Positions 43,287-52,742 of a DNA stretch of 64,000 nt are shown in pieces. The position numbers and the translations under genes are program-made. The notes under the pieces are model-generated. The model was not told where the DNA came from and did no database searches. It saw only the letters and a program-made list of their open reading frames with translations. Source of the DNA: Phosphoribacter sp037045045 (GTDB taxonomy: Bacteria > Actinomycetota > Actinomycetes > Actinomycetales > Dermatophilaceae); NCBI GenBank assembly GCA_037045045.1, contig JBAOHL010000007.1:62001-126000 (forward strand), written 5' to 3'. Every line of letters begins with the position of its first letter. Positions within the stretch are counted from its first letter, which is position 1.

Positions 43287-44363
43287 TCAGACGAACCGTT
43301 CGAGGATGCTCGACTCGGCCAGCCGGGACAGCCCCTCTCGCACGGTGCGGGCCCGGCTCTCGCCGACTCCCTCGACATCCATGAGGTCTTCGAGGTTGGC
43401 TGCGAGCAGCCGCTGGAGGGAGTCGAAGTGCTCGACGAGCCGGTCGACGATGGCCAGCGGCAGCCGCGGGATCTTCGCGAGCATGCGATAGCCGCGGGGG
43501 CTGATCGGGGTATCGAGCCCGTCGGCGAGGTTGGCGAATCCGAGGGCGCGGGCCGCGGAGTTCAAGTCGAGCAGGTCAGTGGCGGACAACCCGGCGAGTT
43601 CGCGCATGACCTCCTCCGGGGAGCGCCCGGAGCGAGAGGCGTGCAGGTAGTCGCGGATGACCAGTTCCCGGTCGTTGCCCAGGCCTCCGGTGAGTTCCTC
43701 CAGTTGCAGGGACAGCAGCCGTCCGTCGGTGCCGAGCTCGACGGCGTACTCGATGATCTCGTCGCTGATCCGTCGGACCATCTCCATCCGCTGTAGGACA
43801 GAGGCGATGTCGCGGACGGTGACGAGGTCCTCGATCTCCAAGGCCGACAGGGTGCTCGTCACCTCGTCGAGCCGGGACTTGTAGCGCTCGAGCGTCTGCA
43901 GGGCCTGGTTGGCCCGAGAGAGGATCTGCGCGGACCCTTCGAGGACATGGCGCCGACCGCCGACGTAGAGCGCGATCGACTGCATCGACTTGCTCACGGA
44001 GATGACCGGTATGCCGGTCTGAATGGCCACGCGTTCGGCGGTCCGGTGACGCGTGCCCGACTCTGAGGTCTCGATCGAGGAATCCGGGACGAGTTGGGTG
44101 TTTGCCCGCAGGATGCGGCTGACGTCGTAGTCGAGCACGATGGCGCCGTCCATCTTGGACAGCTCGCGCAGGCGCGTCGCGGAGAACTCGATGTCGATGC
44201 GGAAGCCGCCCGAGCAGATCGCCTCCACCGAGCGGTCACTGCCCAGGACGATCAGCGCCCCCGTGCCGCCGCGCAGGATGCGCTCGAGACCGTCGCGCAG
44301 TTCCGTGCCGGGAGCCGCCGCCGCCAGAGTGGCGATCAGCGGGTCGTCCTCGGGCCGGTCCAC
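43287..44363 (-). CDS. disA: Diadenylate cyclase DisA
   Basis: A 358-residue protein from GTG 44363. The DAC domain has DGAIVLDYD and GTRHRTAERVA, the two active-site motifs that make c-di-AMP from two ATP. A helical linker (VLQRMEMVRRISDEIIEYAVELG) leads to a C-terminal helix-hairpin-helix domain (LEDLMDVEGVGESRARTVREGL) that binds branched DNA. It couples DNA integrity to c-di-AMP level. radA lies directly upstream on the same strand, a widely conserved pair in which RadA modulates DisA. Confidence 0.95.
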   Translation of the reverse strand: MDRPEDDPLIATLAAAAPGTELRDGLERILRGGTGALIVLGSDRSVEAICSGGFRIDIEFSATRLRELSKMDGAIVLDYDVSRILRANTQLVPDSSIETSESGTRHRTAERVAIQTGIPVISVSKSMQSIALYVGGRRHVLEGSAQILSRANQALQTLERYKSRLDEVTSTLSALEIEDLVTVRDIASVLQRMEMVRRISDEIIEYAVELGTDGRLLSLQLEELTGGLGNDRELVIRDYLHASRSGRSPEEVMRELAGLSATDLLDLNSAARALGFANLADGLDTPISPRGYRMLAKIPRLPLAIVDRLVEHFDSLQRLLAANLEDLMDVEGVGESRARTVREGLSRLAESSILERFV

Positions 44364-44449
44364 GCGAGCGAGTGTAACCGGGGCGTCCCGACAGGTGGGC
44401 TCGGCGCGGCGTCGTCGAGGCGGAGCCCGGACCGGCGCCGGCGATGGCC

Positions 44450-45835
44450 TCAGGGTGGGCCGGCGCCCAACGCCAACGCGACGCCGGAGGCGAGATCGGC
44501 CACCTCGCGCACGGTCATCGAGTCGGGGATCGGGCCAGACTCCGAAGCCCCCACCGGCACCCAGGCTCGCCGGAAACCCAATCGGGCCGCCTCGGCGAGC
44601 CGGCGCGGGATACCGGCCACAGGGCGCAGCTCTCCCGCCAGTCCCACCTCGCCGAAGGCGACGGCGTCCGCCGGGAAAGGGCGCTCGAGCATCGACGACG
44701 CCACCGCGAGGGTGACCGCCAGATCGGCGGCCGGCTCGGTGAGCCGGACCCCGCCCACCGTGGCGACGTAGATGTCGCTGGACCCGATCGGCACCCGAGC
44801 CCGACGCTGCAGGACGGCGGTGACCATGGCGACCCGCGAGCCGTCCAGCCCGTGGGTGGCGCGCCGCGGCGCGGGTAGCTGGGTCGGCGCGACCAGGGAC
44901 TGCACCTCGACGAGCAGCGGTCGCCGCCCCTCCAGGGCGACCGTGACGCAGGTGCCCGGCACCGCAGTGTCGCGCCCGGAGAGGAACAGTCCGCTGGCGT
45001 CGGGCACCCCGGCGATCCCGGCGTCGGACAGGTCGAAGCAGCCGATCTCGTCCGTAGGACCGTAGCGGTTCTTCGTCGCGCGCAGCAGACGCAGCCGTCC
45101 GTGCCGCTCGCCCTCGAAAGTGACGACGACGTCGACGAGATGTTCCAGCGTCCGTGGCCCCGCGATCGCGCCGTCCTTGGTCACGTGCCCCACGAGCAGC
45201 ACGGACAGGTCGCGGTCCTTGCCGCACTGGACGAGGGCCGCGGCCACCTCGCGGACTTGGGCGACCCCTCCGGCCGCGCCGTCCACCTGGGCGCTGGCCA
45301 CGGTCTGCACCGAGTCGACGACGAGCAGGTCCGGCGCCAGGCGAGCGACGTGGTCGAGGATCGTGTCCAGGTCGTTCTCGGCGGCGAGGAACAGCGACCG
45401 TGCCATGGCCTCGATCCGCTCGGCCCGCAAGCGGACCTGACCGGTGGACTCCTCACCGCTGACGTACAGGACGGTGCGCCCACCTCTGGCGGCCCGGGCC
45501 GCGACGTCGAGCAGCAGGGTCGACTTGCCGATGCCCGGCGCGCCGGCCACGAGGACGGCCGCCCCGGCCACGAGCCCCCCGCCGAGCACCCGGTCCAGCT
45601 CGCCGACCCCGGTGGGGCTGGCCGCGCAGTGCTGCGCGTCGACCTCGCCGATGCGCAACGGCAGCGCGGCGACGGCGGCGATGGCCGGGCGGGGCCGCCC
45701 TGGCGACACCGGCGCGACCGTGCCCCACGCCTGACAGTGCGCGCATCGACCGACCCACTTCACGGCGCGCCACCCGCAGTCCGCGCACTCGTAGGCCGCG
45801 GTGTCGGCGGTGCGTGCGTTCGTCCGGGAGGCCAT
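44450..45835 (-). CDS. radA: DNA repair protein RadA
   Basis: A 461-residue protein with the N-terminal C4 zinc finger (YECADCGWRAVKWVGRCAHC), the RecA-like ATPase (Walker A GAPGIGKST, Walker B LLVVDSVQT), the RadA-specific KNRYG motif and the Lon-like C-terminal domain (FGEVGLAGELRPVAGIPRRL). It drives branch migration in recombination. It lies 86 bases upstream of disA, same strand. Walker A has GAPG where most have GDPG, a mild change. Confidence 0.95.
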   Translation of the reverse strand: MASRTNARTADTAAYECADCGWRAVKWVGRCAHCQAWGTVAPVSPGRPRPAIAAVAALPLRIGEVDAQHCAASPTGVGELDRVLGGGLVAGAAVLVAGAPGIGKSTLLLDVAARAARGGRTVLYVSGEESTGQVRLRAERIEAMARSLFLAAENDLDTILDHVARLAPDLLVVDSVQTVASAQVDGAAGGVAQVREVAAALVQCGKDRDLSVLLVGHVTKDGAIAGPRTLEHLVDVVVTFEGERHGRLRLLRATKNRYGPTDEIGCFDLSDAGIAGVPDASGLFLSGRDTAVPGTCVTVALEGRRPLLVEVQSLVAPTQLPAPRRATHGLDGSRVAMVTAVLQRRARVPIGSSDIYVATVGGVRLTEPAADLAVTLAVASSMLERPFPADAVAFGEVGLAGELRPVAGIPRRLAEAARLGFRRAWVPVGASESGPIPDSMTVREVADLASGVALALGAGPP

Positions 45836-45916
45836 GGTCGAGACGCTAGGTGCCGGCACCGACACCCGGGCGACAGCGCGGGGTCGCGGGTGGTCAGCGC
45901 CGCCGGCGAGGGGCGG

Positions 45917-46651
45917 TCAGAAGCGGCGCCACCGCAGGGTCACCGCGTAGTCCACCGAGCGCCGGAGCGGGTCCGCGGCGAGCACCCGATCGGCATACGC
46001 CGCAGCGAATTCCAGCCGCACCACGGCGGCGAAGTCGGCGGCGTCGGGCGCCTCGAGCGTCACGGTGAGTCGTTCGCGCGACCAGCCCGCCCGAGACCAG
46101 AAGCGATCCACCGCGGCCGGGTCGTAGCGTGGCCACGCCCCGCGAAACCACTCGCCGAAGGTCGACCGGGTCGCGTCGACGTCGACGACGTATGCCGCGC
46201 CGCCGGGGCGCACGACCCGGCCCAGCTCGGACAGCCCAGGCTCGCACCCGGGCCCGAAGAAGTAGGCCCACCGGGCGTGGGCGACGTCGACGGACCGGTC
46301 CGCCAGCCCGCTGTCCTGGGCGGAGGCGACCCCGACGCCGACGTTGCGAAGTCCGGCCGCAGCCACCCGCTCGCGGGCCAGCGCGGCCAGCGGCGCGTGT
46401 GGTTCGACGCCGATCACCGAACGAGCGGTGGCCGCGAAGCGGGGCAGGTGGAAGCCGCTGCCGCAGCCCACGTCGAGCACGTCCGCGCCGTCCCATCCGC
46501 CCGATCGAGCGATCGCCGAGTCGATGACGCCGGCCCGGTCCAGGCAGTCGTTGGCCAGCTCGTAGACCTGCGGCCAGCGCCAGATGTTCGGACTGGGAAT
46601 GGCCCCGGGGGCGTCGGCGATCTCGGGGACGACGCGGGAGGCCTCGGTCAC
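45917..46651 (-). CDS. Class I SAM-dependent methyltransferase
   Basis: A 244-residue protein from GTG 46651, which overlaps the stop of the Cys-rich gene upstream. The SAM site is VLDVGCGSGFHLPRFA, with acidic β2 end IGVEPHA and motif GRVVRPGGAAYVVDVD. N-terminal IPSPNIWRWPQVYE is a pattern seen in actinobacterial Methyltransf_11 proteins. Substrate unknown. Coupling suggests work with the Cys-rich protein. Confidence 0.8.
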   Translation of the reverse strand: MTEASRVVPEIADAPGAIPSPNIWRWPQVYELANDCLDRAGVIDSAIARSGGWDGADVLDVGCGSGFHLPRFAATARSVIGVEPHAPLAALARERVAAAGLRNVGVGVASAQDSGLADRSVDVAHARWAYFFGPGCEPGLSELGRVVRPGGAAYVVDVDATRSTFGEWFRGAWPRYDPAAVDRFWSRAGWSRERLTVTLEAPDAADFAAVVRLEFAAAYADRVLAADPLRRSVDYAVTLRWRRF

Positions 46652-47484
46652 GACCGGGTCGGCCGGGGCGGTCGACGGCGTCCGTCCTGCGCCGCCAACG
46701 TTGCCGGGTGGACCAGCAGCGGCAGCAGCGACCGGCCGGCCGGGCGCTGGGCGGCGCGGACCTGCCGCTCGTGGGCGGCGCAGCGCAATTCGAGTTCGGC
46801 GTAGCCTGCCGGGCCCATGAGTTCGACGAGTTCGGCCCGACCGGAGCGGTACACCGGCTCGCGACCCACGTGGGCATTGGGCTCGCCCGAGCAGTACCAG
46901 TCGAGTTCGTGGCCGCCGGGTCCCCACGCTCGGCGGTCGAACTCGCCGATCGACACCTCGAGGTAGCGCGACCCGTCGGGCCGTTCGACCGTGCGGTAGG
47001 AGCGCCGGATCGGCAACTGCCAGCAGACCTCGGGTTTGACCGACACCGGGGTGCTCCCCTCGGCCACCGCCTGGAAGTGCAGGGCGCAGCCGGGACCGGT
47101 GGGGAATCCGGGTCGGTTGAGCAGGATGCAGGCCCCGTCGACCACCCGGGTCTTGCGGGCGTCCTCGTCGACCTCGGTCCAGTCCTCCCGGGACAGGCGC
47201 CCGTCGGCGGCATACCCGACGTCGCGGAACTGCCACACGTCCGGGCCCAGTCGTCGCACCGCGCGCCGGACCCGCTTGTAGTCGGCCTTCTCGGAGAAGT
47301 GCGCGCCGAGCGTGCAGCAGCCGTCGTCGGGCCGGTCGGCGTAGATGCCCGCGCAGCCGGCCCCGAAGATGCACGTCCACGAGGAGGTGAGCCAGGTCAG
47401 GTCGCACCGGAACCGCTGCCCCGGTTCGGCCGGGTCGGTGAACTCCACCCAGATGCGCGCCGTGTCCAGGGGGGTCTCGTTCAC
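46648..47484 (-). CDS. Conserved Cys-rich protein of unknown function
   Basis: A 278-residue protein from GTG 47484. Early Cys cluster: RCDLTW, SWTCIFGAGC, GCCTLGAHF, then GACILLNR, GPGCALHF, VCWQLP, DWYCSG and LRCAAHE. The spacing suggests a metal or Fe-S cluster, in the manner of YkgJ/DUF3109-like proteins, though I cannot assign it firmly. It is coupled to a methyltransferase by a GTGA overlap and is divergent from ppx. Family seems conserved in actinobacteria. Confidence 0.55.
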   Translation of the reverse strand: MNETPLDTARIWVEFTDPAEPGQRFRCDLTWLTSSWTCIFGAGCAGIYADRPDDGCCTLGAHFSEKADYKRVRRAVRRLGPDVWQFRDVGYAADGRLSREDWTEVDEDARKTRVVDGACILLNRPGFPTGPGCALHFQAVAEGSTPVSVKPEVCWQLPIRRSYRTVERPDGSRYLEVSIGEFDRRAWGPGGHELDWYCSGEPNAHVGREPVYRSGRAELVELMGPAGYAELELRCAAHERQVRAAQRPAGRSLLPLLVHPATLAAQDGRRRPPRPTRS

Positions 47485-47545
47485 CGGGCCAGCGTAGAGG
47501 GAGCCGCAGCGCCGGTATGCCGCGGTGCCCGGTAGCGTCTGCGTC

Positions 47546-48475
47546 ATGCGCCTGGGTGTCGTCGACGTCGGCTCGAACACCGTGCATCTGCTCGTGGTCG
47601 ACGCCTACTACGGTGGTCATCCCTTGCCGGCCTACTCGCACAAGGTCGAGCTCAAGCTCAGCGAGAACATCCAGGCCGACGGGACGATCGGCGAGGGGTT
47701 CACCCACCGACTCGCGGACTTCCTGCGCGAATGCCTCACCATCGGCGAGGAGCAGGGGGTCGCCGACCTCATGGGGTTCGCCACGTCGGCGATCCGCGAG
47801 GCGCCCAACGGCGAACAGGTGCTCGCGATGGTCGTCGCCGAGTCGGGCATCGACCTCGAGGTGCTCTCCGGACGTGACGAGTCGCGCCTGACCTACCTCG
47901 CCGTGCGGCGGTGGTTCGGCTGGTCCAGCGGTCGGGTGCTCGTCGTCGACATCGGCGGCGGATCCCTGGAGCTCGCGTCAGGGCTCGACGAGGAGCCGGA
48001 TGCCGCGGTGAGCCTGCCCCTGGGCGCGGGTCGGATCACCCGGACCCACCTGCCGGCAGACCCGCCGACGGCGGCCGACGTCAAGGCGACTCGGGCCATG
48101 GTGCGCGCCGAAATCGGCGGCCGGGTCCGCGACCTCACTCGTTTCGGTCCGCCGAACCGGGCGGTCGGCACGTCCAAGACCATGCGTTCCCTGGCCCGGA
48201 TCACCGGAGCCGCGCCGAGCAACGAGGGGATCTACGCGGCCCGGAGCCTGCGGCGTAAGGACCTCAAGGCGGTCATCGAACGGATCGCCCCGATGAGCGC
48301 GAAGGACCGGGCCCAGTTGCCGGGGGTGTCGATCACCCGGGCCCACCAGCTGCTCGCCGGGGCTTTGGTTGCCGAGGCGGCGATGGACCTGCTGCGGGTC
48401 GACGCCCTCGACATCTGTCCGTGGGCGCTGCGCGAGGGCGTCATCCTGCGGCGACTGGACCACTTGGAGGTCTGA
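47546..48475 (+). CDS. Ppx/GppA-family phosphatase
   Basis: A 309-residue protein with the ASKHA-fold motifs MRLGVVDVGSNTVHLLVVD, FATSAIREAPNGEQVL, GRVLVVDIGGGSLELASG and VGTSKTMRSLARI. Such proteins hydrolyse polyphosphate or pppGpp; the short actinobacterial form (about 310-320 residues, without the C-terminal HD domain) is typical here. It is followed by a sugar-isomerase-like gene on the same strand. Confidence 0.85.
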   Translation: MRLGVVDVGSNTVHLLVVDAYYGGHPLPAYSHKVELKLSENIQADGTIGEGFTHRLADFLRECLTIGEEQGVADLMGFATSAIREAPNGEQVLAMVVAESGIDLEVLSGRDESRLTYLAVRRWFGWSSGRVLVVDIGGGSLELASGLDEEPDAAVSLPLGAGRITRTHLPADPPTAADVKATRAMVRAEIGGRVRDLTRFGPPNRAVGTSKTMRSLARITGAAPSNEGIYAARSLRRKDLKAVIERIAPMSAKDRAQLPGVSITRAHQLLAGALVAEAAMDLLRVDALDICPWALREGVILRRLDHLEV

Positions 48476-48544
48476 CCGCTGGAGCCGCCTGAACCGCCGA
48501 CGCCCGGGCGTCGGCAGCCGGCCGCCGCGGGGGACAATGTCGGC

Positions 48545-49351
48545 ATGGGAGTGCGCGTCGGGTTGTCGACGGCCTCGGTGTACCCCGGCAACTGCGCCGT
48601 CGCGTTCGACCTGGCCGCCCGGCTGGGATACGACGGGGTCGAGGTCATGGTGTGGACCGACCCGGTGTCCCAGGACGCCGCTGCGCTTGCCGCGCTCGTC
48701 GAGCACCACGGCATACCGATCGTGTCGATCCACGCGCCGACCCTGCTGCTCACCCAGCGCGTCTGGGGGACCGAACCCTGGGGCAAGATCGACCGGTCGG
48801 TGGACCTCGCCGTGGCGCTCGGTGCCGACGTCGTCGTCCTGCACCCGCCGTTCCGGTGGCAGCGGGAGTATGCCGAGGGGTTCGCCGACGGGGTGGCCTG
48901 GCGCGAGCACGACAGCGGCATCCGGCTGGCCGTCGAGAACATGTTCCCCTGGCGGGCCCGGCAGCGGGAACTACAGGCGTACCTGCCGTCGTGGGATCCG
49001 GTCCCGATGCCCTACGACCACGTGACGCTCGACCTCTCGCACACCGCGACATCGGGATCGGACGCGTTGGCCATGGCCGCCGCCCTCGGCGAGCGCCTCG
49101 TCCACATCCACCTTGCCGACGGCACCGGAGTGGCCCGCGACGAACACCTCGTGCCCGGTCGCGGGACGCAGCCGTGTTCGGCCCTGCTCGGGGACCTCGC
49201 CGCAGCGGACTTCGCGGGGGAGGTCGTCGTCGAGGTGAGCACCCGCCGCTCAGGGGAGGACCAGCGCGAAGCCGACCTCGCCGAGGCCTTGGCCTACGCC
49301 AGGCGACACCTCGGGCTCGATCGGGCCGCCGGCCTCACAGGTGGCGGGTGA
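48545..49351 (+). CDS. Sugar phosphate isomerase/epimerase-like TIM barrel
   Basis: A 268-residue xylose-isomerase-like barrel: VRVGLSTASVYPGN, LGYDGVEVMVWTDP, IPIVSIHAPTLLL, VDLAVALGADVVVLHPPF, LAVENMFPW, LTLDLSHTATSG-like segment and LVHIHLADGTGVARDEHL. Metal ligands Glu and His are present. This family next to ppx is conserved in actinobacteria. It overlaps the convergent menA stop by 17 bases. One GGC-ATA-CCG heptamer with a rare Ile codon is at 48710. Confidence 0.75.
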   Translation: MGVRVGLSTASVYPGNCAVAFDLAARLGYDGVEVMVWTDPVSQDAAALAALVEHHGIPIVSIHAPTLLLTQRVWGTEPWGKIDRSVDLAVALGADVVVLHPPFRWQREYAEGFADGVAWREHDSGIRLAVENMFPWRARQRELQAYLPSWDPVPMPYDHVTLDLSHTATSGSDALAMAAALGERLVHIHLADGTGVARDEHLVPGRGTQPCSALLGDLAAADFAGEVVVEVSTRRSGEDQREADLAEALAYARRHLGLDRAAGLTGGG

Positions 49352-50216
49352 GGGCAATCCCGACGCCGAAGAGCAGGCCGTAGGCCAGTTGCAGTCGGCC
49401 GGTCGCGGCGAGCACTGGCACGAGATCGGGTCCGGTCGCGCCGGAACGGATCGTCGCCGCGGGACGCCAGGCCAGCACGAAGGCGGCAAGGCCGACGAGG
49501 GCCACCGGGTGCCAGATACCGACCCCGACGACGGCGAGGCCCGCGACGGCGATCAGCCCGACCCACAGCCACCTCGCGCGGCGATCGCCGAGGCGCACAG
49601 CGAGGGTGTTCTTGCCGGTGGCCGTGTCCGTGGGGATGTCGCGCAGGTTGTTCGCGACGAGCAGCGCGCAGGCGAGCGCGCCGACGCCGACGGCGCCGAG
49701 CAGCCCGGCCCACGTGATCCGGTGCGTCTGGGTGTACAGGGTGCCGAGGGTGGCCACGAGGCCGAAGAAGAGGAACACCGACAGCTCGCCCAGCCCGCGG
49801 TAGCCGTACGGACGCTCGCCGCCGGTATAGCGCCACGCCGCGAGGATCGACGCTGCGCCGACGAGCAGCATGAGCCACGTCTCGGTGAGCGCGACGAGGG
49901 CGATGCCGAACAAGGCGGCGAAGAAGAAGCTCGCGTATGCCGCGGCCTTCACTGTCGTGGGGGCGGCCAGCCCCTGGCCGACGAGGCGGACCGGGCCGAC
50001 CCGCACGGCGTCAGTCCCGCGGACCCCGTCGGAGTAGTCGTTGGCGTAGTTGCTGCCGATCTGCAGACACAGGGCGACGACGAGGGCCAGCAGTGCCAAG
50101 CCCCACGACAGGGAACCGTCGGCGTAGGCGGCCCCAGCCCCGAGCGCGACAGGGGCGACGGCGGCGGGCAGGGTGCGCGGTCGCGCCCCCTCGATCCATT
50201 CCGAGAGCGTGGCCAT
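49335..50216 (-). CDS. menA: 1,4-dihydroxy-2-naphthoate polyprenyltransferase
   Basis: A 293-residue integral membrane UbiA-family enzyme with about eight to nine helices. The two Asp-rich motifs are NYANDYSDGVRGTD and ANNLRDIPTDTATGKNTLAV. It attaches the isoprenoid chain to DHNA. It begins MATLSEWIEGARPRTLPAA, the usual start. Convergent with the barrel protein gene. Part of a dispersed men cluster. Confidence 0.95.
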   Translation of the reverse strand: MATLSEWIEGARPRTLPAAVAPVALGAGAAYADGSLSWGLALLALVVALCLQIGSNYANDYSDGVRGTDAVRVGPVRLVGQGLAAPTTVKAAAYASFFFAALFGIALVALTETWLMLLVGAASILAAWRYTGGERPYGYRGLGELSVFLFFGLVATLGTLYTQTHRITWAGLLGAVGVGALACALLVANNLRDIPTDTATGKNTLAVRLGDRRARWLWVGLIAVAGLAVVGVGIWHPVALVGLAAFVLAWRPAATIRSGATGPDLVPVLAATGRLQLAYGLLFGVGIALTRHL

Positions 50217-50306
50217 GGCGTGCTGGGTAGTCCTCGATGCAACGGTGGTCGGGTGAGTGCGGCCCGGGCTGGACCGGTCGGTCGGACGCGGTACCAGCGC
50301 CGACCC

Positions 50307-50566
50307 TCACAGGTTACGCAGGAAGTCCGGATCGTCCTCGGGGCCACGCGGGCGCCCCGGCGGCAGACCCGGACCCCCGGGGGGCGGGCCGTCGGCCGGC
50401 CGCCCGCCAACCACGCGATCGGGCCCATCACGGCGACGACGAGGATGAGGAAGATCCAGCCGAACTTGGGCAGGTTGCGCACCTGCGCCGAGGGCGTCTG
50501 CAGGCAATCCACCAGCGCGTAGAGGGTCAGCGCGAGGATGGCCACACCGACGACGACTCTGGCCAC
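50307..50566 (-). CDS. Small PLDc_N-type membrane protein (frame shifted)
   Basis: From GTG 50566 a single-helix-plus-motif protein: VVVGVAILALTLYALVDCLQT, RNLPKFGWIFLILVVAVMGPIAWL. This is the phospholipase D nuclease N-terminal (PLDc_N) membrane domain. Near 50404 the frame shifts by two bases; the natural tail (GPPPGGPGLPPGRPRGPEDD, then PDFLRNL) follows in the other frame and stops at 50307. Restored length is about 85 residues. It lies between menE and menA, a common location. Confidence 0.65.
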
Positions 50567-50596
50567 CGCCCCACCTCCCTGCCCCGGCTGCTGCGG

Positions 50597-51787
50597 TCAG
50601 CGTCGCTCGCCGCCCTCGGGTGCGATTCTCGCACCGAGCAACCCGCTGAGCGAAACGCGGTCGGGCTTGCCCGAGGGCAGATGGGGCAGGTCGTCGACGA
50701 CGGCGACGATGCGCGGCAAGGCGTGATCGGGCAGGATGCCGCGCAACAACGCCCGGGTGTCCGCCACCGTCGGGGTGGACGACGCGTGCGGCACGAGGGT
50801 GAGCACCGCTGCGACGACCTGGCCCCATTCGGGGTCCGCGACGCCCACGACGACGGCGTCCCGGACCCCGGGGACGAACCGCACGAGGGCGTCCTCGATC
50901 GGCCCGGGGGCGACCTTGACGCCGCCGGTGTTGATGAGGTCGTCGGCCCGACCGGTGACGGTCAGTCGCCCGGTGTCGTCGAGCGCGCCGAGGTCGTCGG
51001 TCCGAAACCACCGCACACCGTCGGGATCGGTCTGGAACCGGTCGGCGCTCAGGGCCCGCTTCCCGAGATACCCGTGCGCCACGGTCCGCCCGCCGAGCAC
51101 GACGTGACGGTCGTTGTCGATGTGCACCTCGGTGACCGGCAGGGGTACCCCGTCGTAGACGCAACCGCCGCAGGTCTCGGACATCCCGTAGGTCCGCACG
51201 AGCCGGACGCCGTGCGCGCGGGCCTGCTCGCGGGTGGCCGCGGGAGTGGCCGCGCCGCCGACGAGCACCGCGTCGAACCCCGCCAATGCGTCTCTACCGC
51301 TGGCCGATTGCAGCAGCCGGCCCAGTTGGGTGGGGACGAGGGAGACGTACCGAGCGCTTCCGGTCGCCGACATCCGGGCGACGGCGGCGACGAACCGCCT
51401 CGCGGTGAATCCGCCGGCCGGCTCGAGCACGTCGGGCGGGCCGGCGCCGAGCCACGCGCGCACGAGCACCTGTAAGCCGCCGACGTGGTGCGCGGGGATG
51501 GCCAGCAGCCACTGCCCCGGCCCGTGCAACACCGCGTGCGCGGCCTGGGCGCTGGCCAGGAAGTTGTCGGCGGTGAGCTGGACGAGCTTGGGTTCACCTG
51601 TCGATCCGGACGTCGCGACGACCGCTGCGAGGCCTTCGGGGAGTTGCCCGCGCCGGACCCGAGGCAACGTCGGAACCGGCGCGTCGGCGGCATACGGGAC
51701 GATCGGCGGCCCGGCGCCCTCGATGGCCGACACGAGCGCGGTGAGCAGCTCGACCGGCCTCGCCGCAGACACCGGGAGCAGGGGCAT
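50597..51787 (-). CDS. menE: o-succinylbenzoate-CoA ligase
   Basis: A 396-residue AMP-forming ligase, short as usual for actinobacterial MenE. Motifs: P-loop VVATSGSTGEPKLVQL, RTYGMSETCGG, GYLGKRALSADRFQTD, WFRTDDLGALDDTGRLTVTGR and the C-terminal Lys in HLPSGKPDRV. It activates o-succinylbenzoate for ring closure by MenB, whose gene ends 7 bases upstream. N-terminal lid region is reduced. Confidence 0.9.
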   Translation of the reverse strand: MPLLPVSAARPVELLTALVSAIEGAGPPIVPYAADAPVPTLPRVRRGQLPEGLAAVVATSGSTGEPKLVQLTADNFLASAQAAHAVLHGPGQWLLAIPAHHVGGLQVLVRAWLGAGPPDVLEPAGGFTARRFVAAVARMSATGSARYVSLVPTQLGRLLQSASGRDALAGFDAVLVGGAATPAATREQARAHGVRLVRTYGMSETCGGCVYDGVPLPVTEVHIDNDRHVVLGGRTVAHGYLGKRALSADRFQTDPDGVRWFRTDDLGALDDTGRLTVTGRADDLINTGGVKVAPGPIEDALVRFVPGVRDAVVVGVADPEWGQVVAAVLTLVPHASSTPTVADTRALLRGILPDHALPRIVAVVDDLPHLPSGKPDRVSLSGLLGARIAPEGGERR

Positions 51788-51794
51788 CGGCGGC

Positions 51795-52742
51795 TCAGAA
51801 GTACCAGGGGAACGGCGACCAGTCCGGGTCGCGCTTCTGGAGGAACTGGTCGCGGCCCTCGACCGCCTCGTCGGTCATGTACGCCAAACGGGTGGCCTCG
51901 CCGGCGAACACCTGCTGACCCATGAGCCCGTCGTCGACGAGATTGAAGGCGAACTTGAGCATCCGCTGCGCCTGGGGGCTCTTGCCGAGGACCTCGCGGG
52001 CCACCTGCAGCGCGGTCGATTCGAGGTCGGCGTGGTCGGCGACGATGTTCACCGCGCCCATGTCGTACATGTCCTGCGCCGAGTAGTCCCGACCGAGAAA
52101 GAAGATCTCGCGGGCGCGTTTCTGGCCGACCATCCGGGCCAGGTATGCCGAGCCGTAGCCGGCGTCGAAGGACCCCACGTCGGCGTCGGTCTGCTTGAAC
52201 CGGGCGTGTTCACGGGAGGCGACGGTGAGGTCGCAGACGACGTGCAGCGAGTGCCCGCCCCCGGCCGCCCACCCGCCGACCACGGCGACGACGATCTTGG
52301 GCATGGTGCGGATGAGCCGCTGGACCTCGAGGATGTGCAGCCGTCCGCCTTCGGCCTTGACGCGCCGCTCGTCGACGGTGTCGGCGGTCTCGCCGCTGGC
52401 GTACTGGTAGCCGGAGCGTCCCCGGATGCGCTGGTCGCCCCCGGTGCAGAACGCCCACTTGCCGGCGCTGCCGGTGCCGGCCGGACCGGGCCCGTTGCCG
52501 GTGAGCAGGACCACGCCGACGTCCGCGCTGCGCCGGGCGTGGTCCATGGCCCGGTACAGCTCGTCGACGGTGTGCGGTCGGAACGCGTTGAGGACGTCGG
52601 GCCGGTCGAAGGCGATCCGCACGCAGCCGAGGTCCCGGGCCCGGTGGTAGGTGATGTCGGTGAGGTCGTCCAGCTCGGGCACCGGCGTCCACACTGACGG
52701 GTCGAAGGTGTCGGACACGTGGCGGGCGGCGTTGCTGGTCAC
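51795..52742 (-). CDS. menB: 1,4-dihydroxy-2-naphthoyl-CoA synthase
   Basis: A 315-residue crotonase-fold enzyme starting at GTG 52742. It shows RIAFDRPDVLNAFRPHTVDELYRA, FCTGGDQRIRGRSGY, VVAVVGGWAAGGGHSLHVVCDLTVAS, the conserved DVGSFDAGYGSAYLAR and the end of MenB DWSPFPWYF. It closes the second ring of menaquinone. It forms an operon menB-menE-(PLDc_N)-menA on this strand. The 19-bp tandem repeat array lies just upstream of its promoter. Confidence 0.95.
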   Translation of the reverse strand: MTSNAARHVSDTFDPSVWTPVPELDDLTDITYHRARDLGCVRIAFDRPDVLNAFRPHTVDELYRAMDHARRSADVGVVLLTGNGPGPAGTGSAGKWAFCTGGDQRIRGRSGYQYASGETADTVDERRVKAEGGRLHILEVQRLIRTMPKIVVAVVGGWAAGGGHSLHVVCDLTVASREHARFKQTDADVGSFDAGYGSAYLARMVGQKRAREIFFLGRDYSAQDMYDMGAVNIVADHADLESTALQVAREVLGKSPQAQRMLKFAFNLVDDGLMGQQVFAGEATRLAYMTDEAVEGRDQFLQKRDPDWSPFPWYF

